A DNA stretch of 64,000 bases from Pseudomonadota bacterium (GCA_023439305.1 JAEXOO010000028.1:62001-126000); one strand, 5' to 3'. Counted from the stretch's first letter, positions 38,515 to 47,591 are shown. The notes: generated by a model not told the origin, from the letters alone. Numbers and translations: made by a program.

Positions 38515-39320
38515 TGACTTCCCTGCACCACCCTGCCCATACCCTGTTGGACAACCTGGATGGCTTTCAGGTCCAGATTGACGAGTCCCGGCAGCGCGCC
38601 GACATCATTCTGGGGCGTCCGCCCTTCAACACCATCTCCATGCCTCAGCGCGAACAGTTGCGGCTGGTATTCGAAGCGCTGGACGAACATCCCGACGTAC
38701 GCGTCATCGTCCTGCGCGCACAAGGCGAGCATTTCTCCAGCGGCGGCGACATCCGCGGCTTCCTGGAAGCCACGCCTGAACATGTGTCCAAGCTGGCCTG
38801 GAATATCGCTGCGCCCGAGCGCTGCTCCAAGCCCGTCATCGCCGCCAACCGGGGCTACTGCTTCGGCGTGGGCTTTGAGCTCTCCCTGGCCTGCGATTTC
38901 CGCATCGTGACCGACACGACCCAGTACGCTTTGCCGGAACAGAAGCTGGGCCAGATCCCTGGTTCAGGCGGTTCTGCTCGTCTGCAAAGCATGGTGGGGA
39001 TAGGTCGCAGCAAAGACATCGTGATGCGCTCGCGCCGCATTCCCGGGCCGCAGGCTTATGACTGGGGCATCGCCCTGGAATGCGTGCCAGACGATCAGCT
39101 GGAGGCCGCCACAGACCGCCTGGTCGCCGAGCTGCTGGAATTTTCGCCACTGGCCCAGCGCACCGCTAAGAAACTGCTCAACGACAGCGAGAACAGTTCG
39201 CTGAGCGCCGCCATCGAGCTGGAAGGCCATTGCTACAGCCGACTGCGCAGCTCGGAGGACTTTCGCGAAGGCGTGGATGCATTCCACGCCAAGCGCAAGG
39301 CCGTTTTCATCGGCCAATAA
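38514..39320 (+). CDS. hmfE: Enoyl-CoA hydratase-family hydrolase, 2-oxoglutaroyl-CoA hydrolase-like (HmfE)
   Basis: A 268-residue crotonase-fold enzyme. The oxyanion hole is in FSSGGDIRGF and GYCFGVGFELSLACDFR. Its start overlaps the ligase stop (TAATG). In the known furoate route, hydroxylated furoyl-CoA opens to 2-oxoglutaroyl-CoA and HmfE hydrolyses the thioester to 2-oxoglutarate; a crotonase fold in this position fits. Sequence alone would only say enoyl-CoA hydratase/isomerase family. Confidence 0.8.
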   Translation: MTSLHHPAHTLLDNLDGFQVQIDESRQRADIILGRPPFNTISMPQREQLRLVFEALDEHPDVRVIVLRAQGEHFSSGGDIRGFLEATPEHVSKLAWNIAAPERCSKPVIAANRGYCFGVGFELSLACDFRIVTDTTQYALPEQKLGQIPGSGGSARLQSMVGIGRSKDIVMRSRRIPGPQAYDWGIALECVPDDQLEAATDRLVAELLEFSPLAQRTAKKLLNDSENSSLSAAIELEGHCYSRLRSSEDFREGVDAFHAKRKAVFIGQ

Positions 39321-39336
39321 CAGCTCGTGCCCCTGA

Positions 39337-39356
39337 CGGCCCGCCGCAGCGGGCCG
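39337..39356 (+). other. Intercistronic hairpin between hmfE and the MFS gene
   Basis: CGGCCCGC and GCGGGCCG form a perfect 8-bp stem with a CGCA tetraloop 16 bases after the hmfE stop. There is no T-run; it is more likely a message-stabilising or attenuating element than a full terminator. Confidence 0.45.
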
Positions 39357-39384
39357 CACCCACAACAATACCCGGAGACACACC

Positions 39385-40731
39385 ATGCAAGCCAATCAGA
39401 CACTGGATTCACCCAGCCTGCCCGAGCACGCTGCCACTCTTCCTCCCCGCAAGGCTTTTTTTGCCGGCCTGGCCTCCACCTTCGGCTGGGCGCTGGACCT
39501 GTTTGATCTGTTCATCTTGCTGTATGTGGCGCCTATCATCGGCCGCCTGTTCTTTCCTTCCAGCCAACCCACCCTGTCGCTGGCCGCCGTCTACGCGTCG
39601 TTCGCCGTAGCGCTGCTGGTGCGTCCCATGGGTTCGGCCATTTTCGGCAGCTACGCAGACAAGCATGGCCGCAAGCGCGCACTGCTGATCGCCATGGTCG
39701 GCGTAGGCTTGTCGACCGCCGCGTTCGGCCTGCTGCCCACGATTCACCAGATCGGCCTGGTCGCTCCCGTCCTGTTCCTGATGCTGCGTATCATCCAGGG
39801 CATCTTTGTAGGCGGCATCGTCGCCTCCACGCACACCATAGGCACCGAATCCATTTCGCCGCGGCACCGCGGCCTGATGTCGGGTCTGATCGGCAGCGGC
39901 GGGGCGGGCATGGGCGCGATGATGGCCTCCTTTGCCTATTTCGTGCTGTCGCGCATCTATCCCGGCGCCGAATTCGAAGCCTTCGGCTGGCGCGTCATGT
40001 TTTTCTGCGGCCTGATCAGCACTGTCTTCGGCCTGGTCATGTACCGCCTGATCGATGAAACCCCCGCTTTCAAGCAGATGCAGGCCGATCGCCTAAAGAA
40101 AGGCGCAAGCGCCAAACCGGAAAAGCCCTTGCGCACCCTGTTCGTGGGCGACTATCGCAACACTATGCTGCTCAACCTGCTGATCACGTTCGGCGGCGGT
40201 GCCACTTACTACATCACGGCCGGCTACCTGCCCACCTTGCTGGACATGGTGGCCAAGGTCAGCCACGAAGATGCCTCCGGCGTGCTGATCATCAGCTCCA
40301 TCGGCACCATCTTCGGCGCCTTGTTCTTCGGCGCCATGAGCGACCAGATCGGCCGCAAGAAGACCTTCCTCTTCCTGGGTGTCCTGTGCCTGGTCGGCCT
40401 GCCCAGCCTGTTCACCCGGATTGCTCCCGGCCTGCCCCTGAGCCAGATCACCCTGATGACTTTCGGCATCTCGGTGCTGGGCGGCGGCATCATCGCTCCT
40501 GTGCTGATCTTTCTGAATGAGCGCTTTCCCACGGTGCTGCGCGCCAGCGGCACTGGCCTGTCGTGGAACATCGGCTTTGCCTTGGGCGGCATCATGCCTA
40601 CGGTGGTATCCCTGGTCAGCGCCAGCCCCGGCCATATCCCCCAGGTCCTGGCCATTTCATCGGCCTGCCTGGCAGCGGTCTACCTGATCGGCGCGCTGGT
40701 CGTGCCCGAAACCAAGGGTAATTTCAACTAA
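39385..40731 (+). CDS. MFS transporter, metabolite:H+ symporter type (probable furoate uptake)
   Basis: The 448-residue protein has 12 transmembrane helices and the MFS loop motif GSYADKHGRKRAL between helices 2 and 3, repeated in weaker form as GAMSDQIGRKKTF between helices 8 and 9. FASTF-like GWALDLFDLFILLYVAPIIG near the start is typical of the aromatic acid/metabolite:H+ symporters. GGAGA precedes ATG 39385. It follows the hmfABCDE-like genes and precedes an AraC gene, the place held by transporter HmfT1 in furoate clusters, so it probably imports the acid. Confidence 0.85.
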   Translation: MQANQTLDSPSLPEHAATLPPRKAFFAGLASTFGWALDLFDLFILLYVAPIIGRLFFPSSQPTLSLAAVYASFAVALLVRPMGSAIFGSYADKHGRKRALLIAMVGVGLSTAAFGLLPTIHQIGLVAPVLFLMLRIIQGIFVGGIVASTHTIGTESISPRHRGLMSGLIGSGGAGMGAMMASFAYFVLSRIYPGAEFEAFGWRVMFFCGLISTVFGLVMYRLIDETPAFKQMQADRLKKGASAKPEKPLRTLFVGDYRNTMLLNLLITFGGGATYYITAGYLPTLLDMVAKVSHEDASGVLIISSIGTIFGALFFGAMSDQIGRKKTFLFLGVLCLVGLPSLFTRIAPGLPLSQITLMTFGISVLGGGIIAPVLIFLNERFPTVLRASGTGLSWNIGFALGGIMPTVVSLVSASPGHIPQVLAISSACLAAVYLIGALVVPETKGNFN

Positions 40732-40739
40732 GCGGAGCC

Positions 40740-40770
40740 CTGTCCCGACGGGCCTCTTCCGCCGGGACAG
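40740..40770 (+). terminator. Hairpin after the MFS gene
   Basis: CTGTCCCG (40740-40747) pairs with CGGGACAG (40763-40770), and the stem can extend inward after one mismatch. It starts 9 bases after the MFS stop. No T-run follows, so it is a tentative terminator of the furoate-type operon. Confidence 0.45.
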
Positions 40771-40875
40771 ATGCTTAGGCACAATACCAATTCAATCCTC
40801 AACAAAAGCCATTGATAATCAAAGGATCTCAACGACTATCAAGCGCCATAGGCTTGGCTCTACACAGGTTCGCCC

Positions 40876-41760
40876 ATGTCGACCGCACTGAAAATATTCC
40901 AGGGTAAATTTGGCCGTGTCTCGTTGCTCGACATGAGCAAGCCCCTGGTCACGCATGCCCACCACCATTGCCACGCCCTGATCAAAGTCAGCGGCGTGGA
41001 CAGTGCGTTTATCGTCAAAGGGCGCAAGCAGCCCTTGACCGACGAGAGCGTCGTTCTGGTGAACGCCTGGGAACCGCACGCCTATGCCCATACCGATCAT
41101 GGCGCCGGCCGCTGCATCCTGATGGCCTTCTACCTGGAGCCCTCCTGGCTGGCTGAAATCCTGCAGGCCTTGACCGTCAGCAGCCACCCCCAGTTCTTCC
41201 CCCGCTCCTGCGCCCAGCTGCCGCCGGCCGCTCGTCGGCTGACCAATGCGCTGGCGGCAGAAATGATGATCTGCGACGAGATCCCCGCCGACGTTCTGGA
41301 AAGCCGGATTTTTGATGTCTTCATCGCCACCGTCGAGCACAACTCGGAACTGCGTAATTTCAACTCACTGCTCTACAGCTTGCGCGGCCGCCCGGCCGAT
41401 CCGCGCATACGACGCGCCATCACCGCCATGCAGTCCAACCTGATGTGCGGATTGGACATGGATCAGTTGGCGGCCGACTGCGGTCTGTCGCGCGCCCATT
41501 TTTTCGAGCTTTTCAAGAACAGCACCCGCTTGACGCCCGGCGTCTATGCCAATGTCCTGCGCGTCGAAAGCGCCATCAAAAGCCTGAGCGACCACAAGCA
41601 GAACATCAGCGACATCGCCTACGACATCGGCTTCTCGGCCCCTGCCCACTTCACCCGTTTTTTTCGTCAGCACCTGGGCATCACTCCCAGCGACTACAGG
41701 CGCGCAGTGGATATCGTCTGCCAATCGCAGCCTGGACACGGACTGATGTCCGTGCCCTAA
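40876..41760 (+). CDS. AraC-family transcriptional regulator
   Basis: The 294-residue protein has an N-terminal cupin-like ligand-binding domain (VTHAHHHCHALIKVSG) and a C-terminal pair of helix-turn-helices (MDQLAADCGLSRAHFFELF and ISDIAYDIGFSAPAHFTRFF, then GITPSDYRR). It follows the furoate-type operon on the same strand and is the best candidate activator of it; furoate genes in Cupriavidus and Pseudomonas are also linked to regulators. It converges on the cache-domain gene. Confidence 0.85.
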   Translation: MSTALKIFQGKFGRVSLLDMSKPLVTHAHHHCHALIKVSGVDSAFIVKGRKQPLTDESVVLVNAWEPHAYAHTDHGAGRCILMAFYLEPSWLAEILQALTVSSHPQFFPRSCAQLPPAARRLTNALAAEMMICDEIPADVLESRIFDVFIATVEHNSELRNFNSLLYSLRGRPADPRIRRAITAMQSNLMCGLDMDQLAADCGLSRAHFFELFKNSTRLTPGVYANVLRVESAIKSLSDHKQNISDIAYDIGFSAPAHFTRFFRQHLGITPSDYRRAVDIVCQSQPGHGLMSVP

Positions 41761-41781
41761 GCCAAGCAGGGCGGCGCCTGC

Positions 41782-42690
41782 CTACGATGCCGGTGGTCGG
41801 GCCTCTGGATAGTAGCTTCCCACCCCGATCAAGGCATCCCCCACCCGCTGATAAAAAGCGCGCTTGCGCTCGACACGGCGAGTTTCCGGGTTCATCCAGT
41901 CGTAATCGATGGAATGGATCACATTGCGATCCACATCCGCCAGCATGTCCACCAAAAAGGCCTTGCCGTTCAAGTCCTTGAAGTCCGCGATGGGCTTGCC
42001 GTCGAAACTGCGGTTGGCGCCGTTGAGCACAACTGTGCGGCTGGGGATGTCCAGCACGAATACATACAAGTCGCGCCGCGTGAATTGGCCCTGACGATTG
42101 GCAAATCGCCGCAGCGCCTGCTGGGGATCCTGAAAGTAGCTGCTGACAGCCTCGTCCAACAACTCCTTGGCCTGATTCTCGGTGGCTCGCGCCGGAAAAT
42201 AGCCCGTCGCCACCACGATGCCGTCCACCTCCTGGTAATAGGCCAGCTTCACCTCGGGCTGGCCTTCGGCGGGGTTGAACCAGTAATACTCCAGGGACCC
42301 GGCCGGTTCACGCTGCGCCTGTTCCAGCATGTCCTTGAAAAACGGCCGGTTGCGCGCATCGGTTTCGCCCAAGACCGACTGCCCGATCAAGGTGGCCGAC
42401 CAGCCGCCGCTGGCCAGCATCATCCCATCGCGGCTCAAGGCATATACGTACAGATCCTTGTCCGTAAAACGTGCATCCCGATTGAAATCATTGACCGCCG
42501 CAGGGCCATTTTTGCGTACATGGTCCACCGCGCGGGCCAGCAGATCCTGCACGCGCTGTTCGATAGTGGCGTGCGCAGCGGCGTGCGCCCCGGACTCAGG
42601 CATCGTCTGGCCCCAGGCAGCCCCTCCCAAACCCAACCCTGCCGACAAGGCTGCGCCTGCCAGCCATGTCTTGCGAAAATCAGTGCTCAT
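41782..42690 (-). CDS. Periplasmic cache-domain protein at the end of the taurine TRAP operon
   Basis: A 302-residue secreted protein with a signal peptide (core LAGAALSAGLGLGGAAWG) followed by two cache (sCache-type) domains; the repeat can be seen in FTDKDLYVYALSRDGMM / FTRRDLYVFVLDIPSRT and RPFFKDMLEQ / KAFLVDMLAD, and YYWFNPAEGQPEVKLAYYQ / YDWMNPETRRVERKRAFYQ. Cache domains bind small molecules, usually in chemoreceptors, but here there is no membrane or signalling domain. It begins 5 bases after the TRAP large permease gene, so it may act as an extra taurine-binding or sensing component. Start ATG 42690. Confidence 0.8.
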   Translation of the reverse strand: MSTDFRKTWLAGAALSAGLGLGGAAWGQTMPESGAHAAAHATIEQRVQDLLARAVDHVRKNGPAAVNDFNRDARFTDKDLYVYALSRDGMMLASGGWSATLIGQSVLGETDARNRPFFKDMLEQAQREPAGSLEYYWFNPAEGQPEVKLAYYQEVDGIVVATGYFPARATENQAKELLDEAVSSYFQDPQQALRRFANRQGQFTRRDLYVFVLDIPSRTVVLNGANRSFDGKPIADFKDLNGKAFLVDMLADVDRNVIHSIDYDWMNPETRRVERKRAFYQRVGDALIGVGSYYPEARPPAS

Positions 42691-42694
42691 AGTG

Positions 42695-44038
42695 TCAGTA
42701 CCCCATTTGCTTCGGCAGCCACAAGGAAAGCTCAGGCACGAAGGCAATGATGAAGATCGCCACGGTCAAGGCAAAGATGAATGGCAACGCCTTGGCCACA
42801 ATGGACTCCACCGATGCCCCGCCTATGCCCGAGGCCACGAACAGGTTCTCTCCCAGCGGCGGCGTGATAAAGCCCACCGACAGCGCGCAGATCACCACAA
42901 TGCCCACATGCGTCGGATCCACGCCCAGCATGTAGGTCACCGGCAGCAGCACCGGCACCAGAATCATGATGGCGGCCAAGGTTTCCATGAACATGCCTAC
43001 GAACAACAGGAATACGATCAGGATCACCCAGATCAGATACTGATTGTCCGTCCAGCTCAGCAAGGAATCGGCGATCAAGGCTGGAATCCGCTGCTCCACC
43101 AGCAGACGGCCGAATACCGTCGCGGCGAACAGAATCAACAGCACCCGGCCCGTGATCCAGGTCGTGGTACGCAGCGAATTGAAGAGCGACTTGAAGGTCA
43201 GCTCGCGGTGGATGAACAGGCCTACGAACAAGGTGTAGAAGATGGCCACCACGGCCGATTCCGTCGGCGTGAAGATGCCGGCGTAGATCCCGCCCAGAAT
43301 GAAGACGGGGGCCAGAATGGACCAGACGCCGCGGCGCAGCGCCTGCCCGACCTCACCCAGACTCCAGCCTTCGCTCAGACCTTTATAGCCCTGTTTGCGG
43401 GAAATGAAATAGTTCAGCACCAGCAGGCTGGCCGCCATGACCAGGCCCGGAATGACCCCGGCGATGAACAGCTTGGAAATCGACACCGAGGCAAAGGCTC
43501 CATGCTTGGCGATGGCATCAGGCGGCGGCGCCATGCCCAGGGCCGAAATGCCGAAGATGACCATGGGAATGGACGGCGGAATGATGATGCCCAGGCCGCC
43601 TGCCGAGGCCGTCACGGCCGAGGCATAGCGCAAGTCATACTTACGCTTCGTCATAGCCGGAATCATCAACATGCCCACGGCCGCCGTGGTGGCCGGGCCC
43701 GAGCCGGAAATGGCGCCGAAGAACAGGCAAGCCAGCACCGTGGCCACACCCAGTCCGCCCGTGATGGGGCCGGCCAGGCTTTCGGCAATATCCACCAGGC
43801 GTTTTGATATGCCCGCCGCCTCCATCAAGGCGCCCGCCAACACGAAAGCCGGCAAGGCCATCAGCGGAAAACTGCCCACCGACGTGAACGCGATCTGTAC
43901 GAAAGAAATGGGGTTCTTGCCCAGGATCAGGAAGGCCGCCATGGCCGCGCCGGCCAGCGACACAGTAATGGGCGCACCGATCAGCAGCAGGACAATGAAG
44001 CTGCCAAACAAAATACCGACGACAGACTGCTCCATCAT
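42695..44038 (-). CDS. tauM: TRAP transporter large permease subunit (TauM/DctM-like)
   Basis: The 447-residue DctM-type membrane subunit has about 12 transmembrane helices and the family stretches GLGVATVLACLFFGAISGSGPATTAA (split across two helices) and GLGIIIPPSIPMVIFG. AAGGAGG lies before two consecutive ATG codons (44038 and 44035); either is possible. It overlaps the small subunit gene. Its place behind taurine dehydrogenase genes indicates taurine as the substrate, as in the tauKLM of Rhodobacter and Paracoccus. Confidence 0.88.
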   Translation of the reverse strand: MMEQSVVGILFGSFIVLLLIGAPITVSLAGAAMAAFLILGKNPISFVQIAFTSVGSFPLMALPAFVLAGALMEAAGISKRLVDIAESLAGPITGGLGVATVLACLFFGAISGSGPATTAAVGMLMIPAMTKRKYDLRYASAVTASAGGLGIIIPPSIPMVIFGISALGMAPPPDAIAKHGAFASVSISKLFIAGVIPGLVMAASLLVLNYFISRKQGYKGLSEGWSLGEVGQALRRGVWSILAPVFILGGIYAGIFTPTESAVVAIFYTLFVGLFIHRELTFKSLFNSLRTTTWITGRVLLILFAATVFGRLLVEQRIPALIADSLLSWTDNQYLIWVILIVFLLFVGMFMETLAAIMILVPVLLPVTYMLGVDPTHVGIVVICALSVGFITPPLGENLFVASGIGGASVESIVAKALPFIFALTVAIFIIAFVPELSLWLPKQMGY

Positions 44039-44601
44039 TGACCTCCTTGCAGACCGGCCGCCGGCTGCTGGGCCGACCGCTTGATGGCCTCGATCTCGGC
44101 CTGCTCGGGATCCATGATTTCCACCGATTTGAACAGGGTCAGATAGTTGTTCCACAAAATGCGCAGCGACATCAGTACGAAGGCGACCGGCAGGATCATG
44201 AAGAAATACTTCATGGGAATACCCGTGGTCTGCGACTTCCAGAACAGGTTCATGCGATTGAACACAAAGTCGTACGCCAGCCAGGCAAAGTACAGATTGA
44301 ATGCCACCCAGATCAGGTCAGCCAGTGCCTCGGACACTTTCTTGACGATGGGCGGAAAAAACATGAATTGAAAGGTGACCCGGTTGTGCGCCTGCATCTT
44401 GGCAGCCACGACCGCGCCCAAGTAGGCAAACCAGACAAACATATAGGTGGCGACTTCCTCGCCCCAGGGAATGGAGTAGGCAAAAAACTGGCGCACCAGA
44501 ATCTGCACGAACAGCAAGGTGACAAAGACGGCCAGCAACAGGCCGCAGACGTATTCTTCGATATGGTTGACCAGATGAATCAAGACGCGCTTAAGACTCA
44601 T
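44035..44601 (-). CDS. tauL: TRAP transporter small permease subunit (TauL/DctQ-like)
   Basis: The 188-residue protein has four transmembrane helices and the DctQ signatures SIPWGEEVATYMFVWFAYLGA and MKYFFMILPVAFVLMSLRIL. The start is ATG 44601 (MSLKRVL) behind AGGAGG. It joins the binding protein to the large permease. A 79-base gap with a strong hairpin separates it from the binding-protein gene. Confidence 0.88.
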   Translation of the reverse strand: MSLKRVLIHLVNHIEEYVCGLLLAVFVTLLFVQILVRQFFAYSIPWGEEVATYMFVWFAYLGAVVAAKMQAHNRVTFQFMFFPPIVKKVSEALADLIWVAFNLYFAWLAYDFVFNRMNLFWKSQTTGIPMKYFFMILPVAFVLMSLRILWNNYLTLFKSVEIMDPEQAEIEAIKRSAQQPAAGLQGGQ

Positions 44602-44646
44602 GGCGACCTCCTGCAACTATTCTCAGTGAAGGGGGATTCGAGGCGT

Positions 44647-44669
44647 CCGGCCCGCCCATGGCGGGCCGG
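44647..44669 (-). other. Strong intercistronic hairpin between tauK and tauL
   Basis: CCGGCCCGCC and GGCGGGCCGG form a perfect 10-bp stem with a 3-base loop 11 bases after the tauK stop. It lacks a T-run. As with tctC, the position after the binding-protein gene suggests it raises the relative amount of that protein. Confidence 0.55.
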
Positions 44670-44680
44670 AACAGCCAGTC

Positions 44681-45679
44681 TTAGCGCTTGAGCGAAGCCA
44701 GCACGGCGTCCAGCTTTTCCTTGCCGCCCACGGCGTCGTAGAACTGCGGCCAGACCTTGGCCTGTGCGGCCTCGATCCAGGCCTTCTCGCCATCAGCCGG
44801 CTCGGTGATCTCCATGCCCGCTGCGACCAGTTCCTTCTTGATACGGTCTTCCGTATCCTGCAGGTACTTGAAGCTATGCTCGGTCGCTACCTGGCCGGCC
44901 TCCAGAATGGCTTTCTGTACTTCCGGGCTCTGCGACTGGAACACCTGTTCGCTGACGATCAGCGGCTCCAAGGAGAACAAGTAGCGGATCGGCGTGATGT
45001 ACTTCTGCACTTCGTTGAACTTCATGGCCGACACGGTGATGTACGGATTGTCCTGGCCGTCGACCACGCGCTGCTGCAAGGCGGTGAAGGTTTCCGACCA
45101 CGCCAGCGGGCTGGGGTTGATGCCCCACGCCTTGTAGGTCGCGATCATCAGCTCGTTCTTGGGCACGCGGATAACCAGGCCCTTCAGGTCGTCCAGCGTG
45201 GAAACGGGCCGTTTGGAGTTGGTCAGCACGCGAAAGCCCGAATACGACCAGCCGATGATGCGCACCTGGGCATCGCGAATGGTGTTTTCGGTCAACTGCT
45301 TACCCACATCGCCCAGCGTCAGCTGGCGCGCATCCTCCGGACTCTGGATGACATAGGGCAGCGTCAGCACGGCCACCGATGGCGAGAACGGTGTGATGTT
45401 GTTGATAGCCAGGATGGAAAAATCCAGCAGGCCCATGGCGGCATTGTTCACCGTGTCCTGCTCGTCACCGAGCTGGCTGTTGGGGAACAAGTCCGCCGTC
45501 GCCTGGCCATTGGTCTTGGCTTTCAGGCTTTCGGCAAAGGCCTTGCCCAGCTCGTATTGCGTGCCGCCGGCGGCATCTCCGATGGCGACTTTGAAGGCAG
45601 CGGCCTGGGCGGCCGGAACGGCCAGCGTGGCGCCCAGCGCAAGCAGCGTGGGCAGAATCATTTTTCGCACAAATTTCAT
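44681..45679 (-). CDS. tauK: TRAP transporter periplasmic binding protein (TauK/DctP-like)
   Basis: The 332-residue protein has a signal peptide (ILPTLLALGATLAVPAAQA, cleavage near AQA-AA) and the DctP fold. The ligand-anchoring Arg lies in the segment LKGLVIRVPKNELMI, and FNEVQKYIT is another family mark. ATG 45679 (MKFVRK) is chosen for the signal peptide; the frame is open upstream. It captures taurine for the TRAP permease by analogy to tauK of Rhodobacter; the ligand is inferred from the operon. Confidence 0.88.
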   Translation of the reverse strand: MKFVRKMILPTLLALGATLAVPAAQAAAFKVAIGDAAGGTQYELGKAFAESLKAKTNGQATADLFPNSQLGDEQDTVNNAAMGLLDFSILAINNITPFSPSVAVLTLPYVIQSPEDARQLTLGDVGKQLTENTIRDAQVRIIGWSYSGFRVLTNSKRPVSTLDDLKGLVIRVPKNELMIATYKAWGINPSPLAWSETFTALQQRVVDGQDNPYITVSAMKFNEVQKYITPIRYLFSLEPLIVSEQVFQSQSPEVQKAILEAGQVATEHSFKYLQDTEDRIKKELVAAGMEITEPADGEKAWIEAAQAKVWPQFYDAVGGKEKLDAVLASLKR

Positions 45680-45752
45680 ACTTGTCTCCGTCCTCCTCAT
45701 GGGAGGTTTATTTATTGATGGTATGAGGCGCAGTACAGCGTGGAACAAGGAC

Positions 45753-47192
45753 TTATAAAACTTCGTCCTTCAGGTAATACCAGCGATACAGGAAACGCTG
45801 GCCAAGACGGCGGAATGGAGCGAACACCTCCGAGGTCACCATTTCGCGCACGTTGGGAAACGGCAGGCGGGATTGGAATATAGGCAGATCCAGTTCCCCG
45901 CCCTTGCCGGCAATCAGCTGGGCCAGACGACGCCCGGCCTGGGCCGAATACATCACCCCGTTGCCGCCATAACCCATGGCGTAATACAGGGTCTCGTTCT
46001 TGTTGGGCTGCACGATGCGCGGCATCATGTCGTGGCTGACATCCACCCAGCCCCACCAGGAATAATCAATCTGAATGCCCTTGAGCGCAGGAAACTTGCG
46101 CGCCATGGCTTCTTCCAGGTTCTTACGATATTGTGCTTGCGGCGCATCGCGCCCGGAAATCGCGCTGCGGCTGCCGATCTGCAGACGGTTGTCCGGCAAC
46201 AGGCGGTAATAGTTGCGCAGCACCCGCGTATCGGTCAGCACCTGATGGGTGCGGAAATTGCAGGCCTCGATCTCGGCCGGCGTCAGCGGCCGGGTCACCA
46301 TGGAGTTGGACAGAATGGGAAACAGGCGATTGCGGAACTCAGGATTGAGCGCGTTAGCGGTATAACCGCCAGTGGCTACGCCTACGGCGCGGGCTCGCAC
46401 CACGCCGCCTGGCGTGCGCAGATAATGCTGTCCGTTGCGCGTCTCCCAGCCCTGCACAGGGCTGGCCGGATGCACCTTCACACCCAGCGCACGGGCTTTC
46501 TTCAAATATCCGAACGCCAGCTTGGCGGCATGCACGCCTATGCCCTCGGGCTCGTGCATCGCGCCATGCGCCTCATGGTCGCCGACCCATTCATTGCGCA
46601 CCGTATCCGCATCCAGGATGCGGGCGTTGTAGCCGAAGGTGTCGCGCAACAGCGCGGCTTCTTTTTCCAGCGCAGGCATGACCTTGGGCCGATGCGCGAT
46701 GTACAAGTGGCCGCCCGGCTGCGGATCGCAATCAATATCCTTGATCAGTTCCTTGAAGTTCTCCATGCCCTCGACGCATTCGCGGTGCATCTTCAAGGCC
46801 GTGTCCAGACCCCAGCGGGAGATCCATTGCGAACGCTTCAGACGTCCCGACGCGCACTGGGCCTGTCCGCCGTTGCGGGTGCTGCAGCCCCAGGCCGTGC
46901 GATTGGCTTCCAGCACAGTCGCCTTGATGCCGTATTCCTGGGCCAGAAAAATGGCCGTGGTCAGGCCGGTGAATCCAGAGCCGATAATGACCACATCGGC
47001 GTCCATGTCCTGCGTCACCGGGCCGTCGTCGCCGGGCGGCTCGCCTGCCGTCCCCACCCAGTAGGTCGGGGCATAGTCGCGCCCCTGACCCGGCGTGGCG
47101 TCCAGCAAAGGATCGTAGGCGGGGTCGTAAGCCGCCTTGGGCGCCGTCGCGGCGCTCAAGGTGCGGACCACTTCTTTATCGGCGAGATCCAT
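45753..47192 (-). CDS. tauY: Taurine dehydrogenase large subunit TauY (FAD-dependent DAO family)
   Basis: The 479-residue flavoprotein starts its FAD Rossmann fold near residue 45 (DVVIIGSGFTGLTTAIFLAQE), followed by WGCSTRNGGQAQCASG and, near the C-terminus, MGYGGNGVMYSAQAG, all typical of the DadA/OrdL amine oxidoreductases. TauY with the small subunit TauX oxidises taurine to sulfoacetaldehyde and ammonia. It starts 3 bases after tauX and precedes the TRAP genes, the same arrangement seen in alphaproteobacterial taurine clusters. Without context it would be called gamma-glutamylputrescine oxidase-like. Confidence 0.87.
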   Translation of the reverse strand: MDLADKEVVRTLSAATAPKAAYDPAYDPLLDATPGQGRDYAPTYWVGTAGEPPGDDGPVTQDMDADVVIIGSGFTGLTTAIFLAQEYGIKATVLEANRTAWGCSTRNGGQAQCASGRLKRSQWISRWGLDTALKMHRECVEGMENFKELIKDIDCDPQPGGHLYIAHRPKVMPALEKEAALLRDTFGYNARILDADTVRNEWVGDHEAHGAMHEPEGIGVHAAKLAFGYLKKARALGVKVHPASPVQGWETRNGQHYLRTPGGVVRARAVGVATGGYTANALNPEFRNRLFPILSNSMVTRPLTPAEIEACNFRTHQVLTDTRVLRNYYRLLPDNRLQIGSRSAISGRDAPQAQYRKNLEEAMARKFPALKGIQIDYSWWGWVDVSHDMMPRIVQPNKNETLYYAMGYGGNGVMYSAQAGRRLAQLIAGKGGELDLPIFQSRLPFPNVREMVTSEVFAPFRRLGQRFLYRWYYLKDEVL

Positions 47193-47195
47193 GGC

Positions 47196-47591
47196 TCATT
47201 TCCCGGCAGGCAATACAGGACGCTGCTTGCGGAAGGCGTTCTTCACGGCAATCTTGCCGTCGCGGAAGGTGAATACATCCACCATGCGGGCCTGCACGCG
47301 GGAGCCGTCGGCGGCGGTACCCTGAAAAGTCGTTTCCGATACGCCGCGATCACCCGTCACGAAATGCTCGCCATCCAGCCAGGCGGCATCCGGGAAGGTA
47401 ATCCAGGCCTGCTCGAACGCCGCACGCAATTGCTGCGGACCCTTGTGGCTGGCGCCCAGCACGCCGGGGCCGGCTACCGTATGAAATTCGCAGTCCTCGG
47501 TGACCATGCTCATCAAGGCCTCCAGGTCATGATCGTTCCAGGCTTTACCGAAATCCTTCAGCAGTTGCAGATGCTGTTCTTGTTGAGACAT
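47196..47591 (-). CDS. tauX: Taurine dehydrogenase small subunit TauX (SnoaL/NTF2-like)
   Basis: A 131-residue protein of the NTF2/SnoaL-like fold: LKDFGKAWNDHDLEALMSMV, then TEDCEFHTV and VDVFTFRDGKIAVKNAF. The small size, fold and place before the DAO-family gene match TauX of taurine dehydrogenase. ATG 47591 follows GGAGGA. It is separated from tauR by 110 bases that contain a near-palindrome (47681-47701) at the likely promoter. Confidence 0.85.
   Translation of the reverse strand: MSQQEQHLQLLKDFGKAWNDHDLEALMSMVTEDCEFHTVAGPGVLGASHKGPQQLRAAFEQAWITFPDAAWLDGEHFVTGDRGVSETTFQGTAADGSRVQARMVDVFTFRDGKIAVKNAFRKQRPVLPAGK

Noticed and set aside
45753..47192. Gamma-glutamylputrescine oxidase (puuB)
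   Set aside because: The family is the same, but no puu genes are present, while a TauX-like small subunit, TauR-like regulator, TRAP genes and xsc/pta are.
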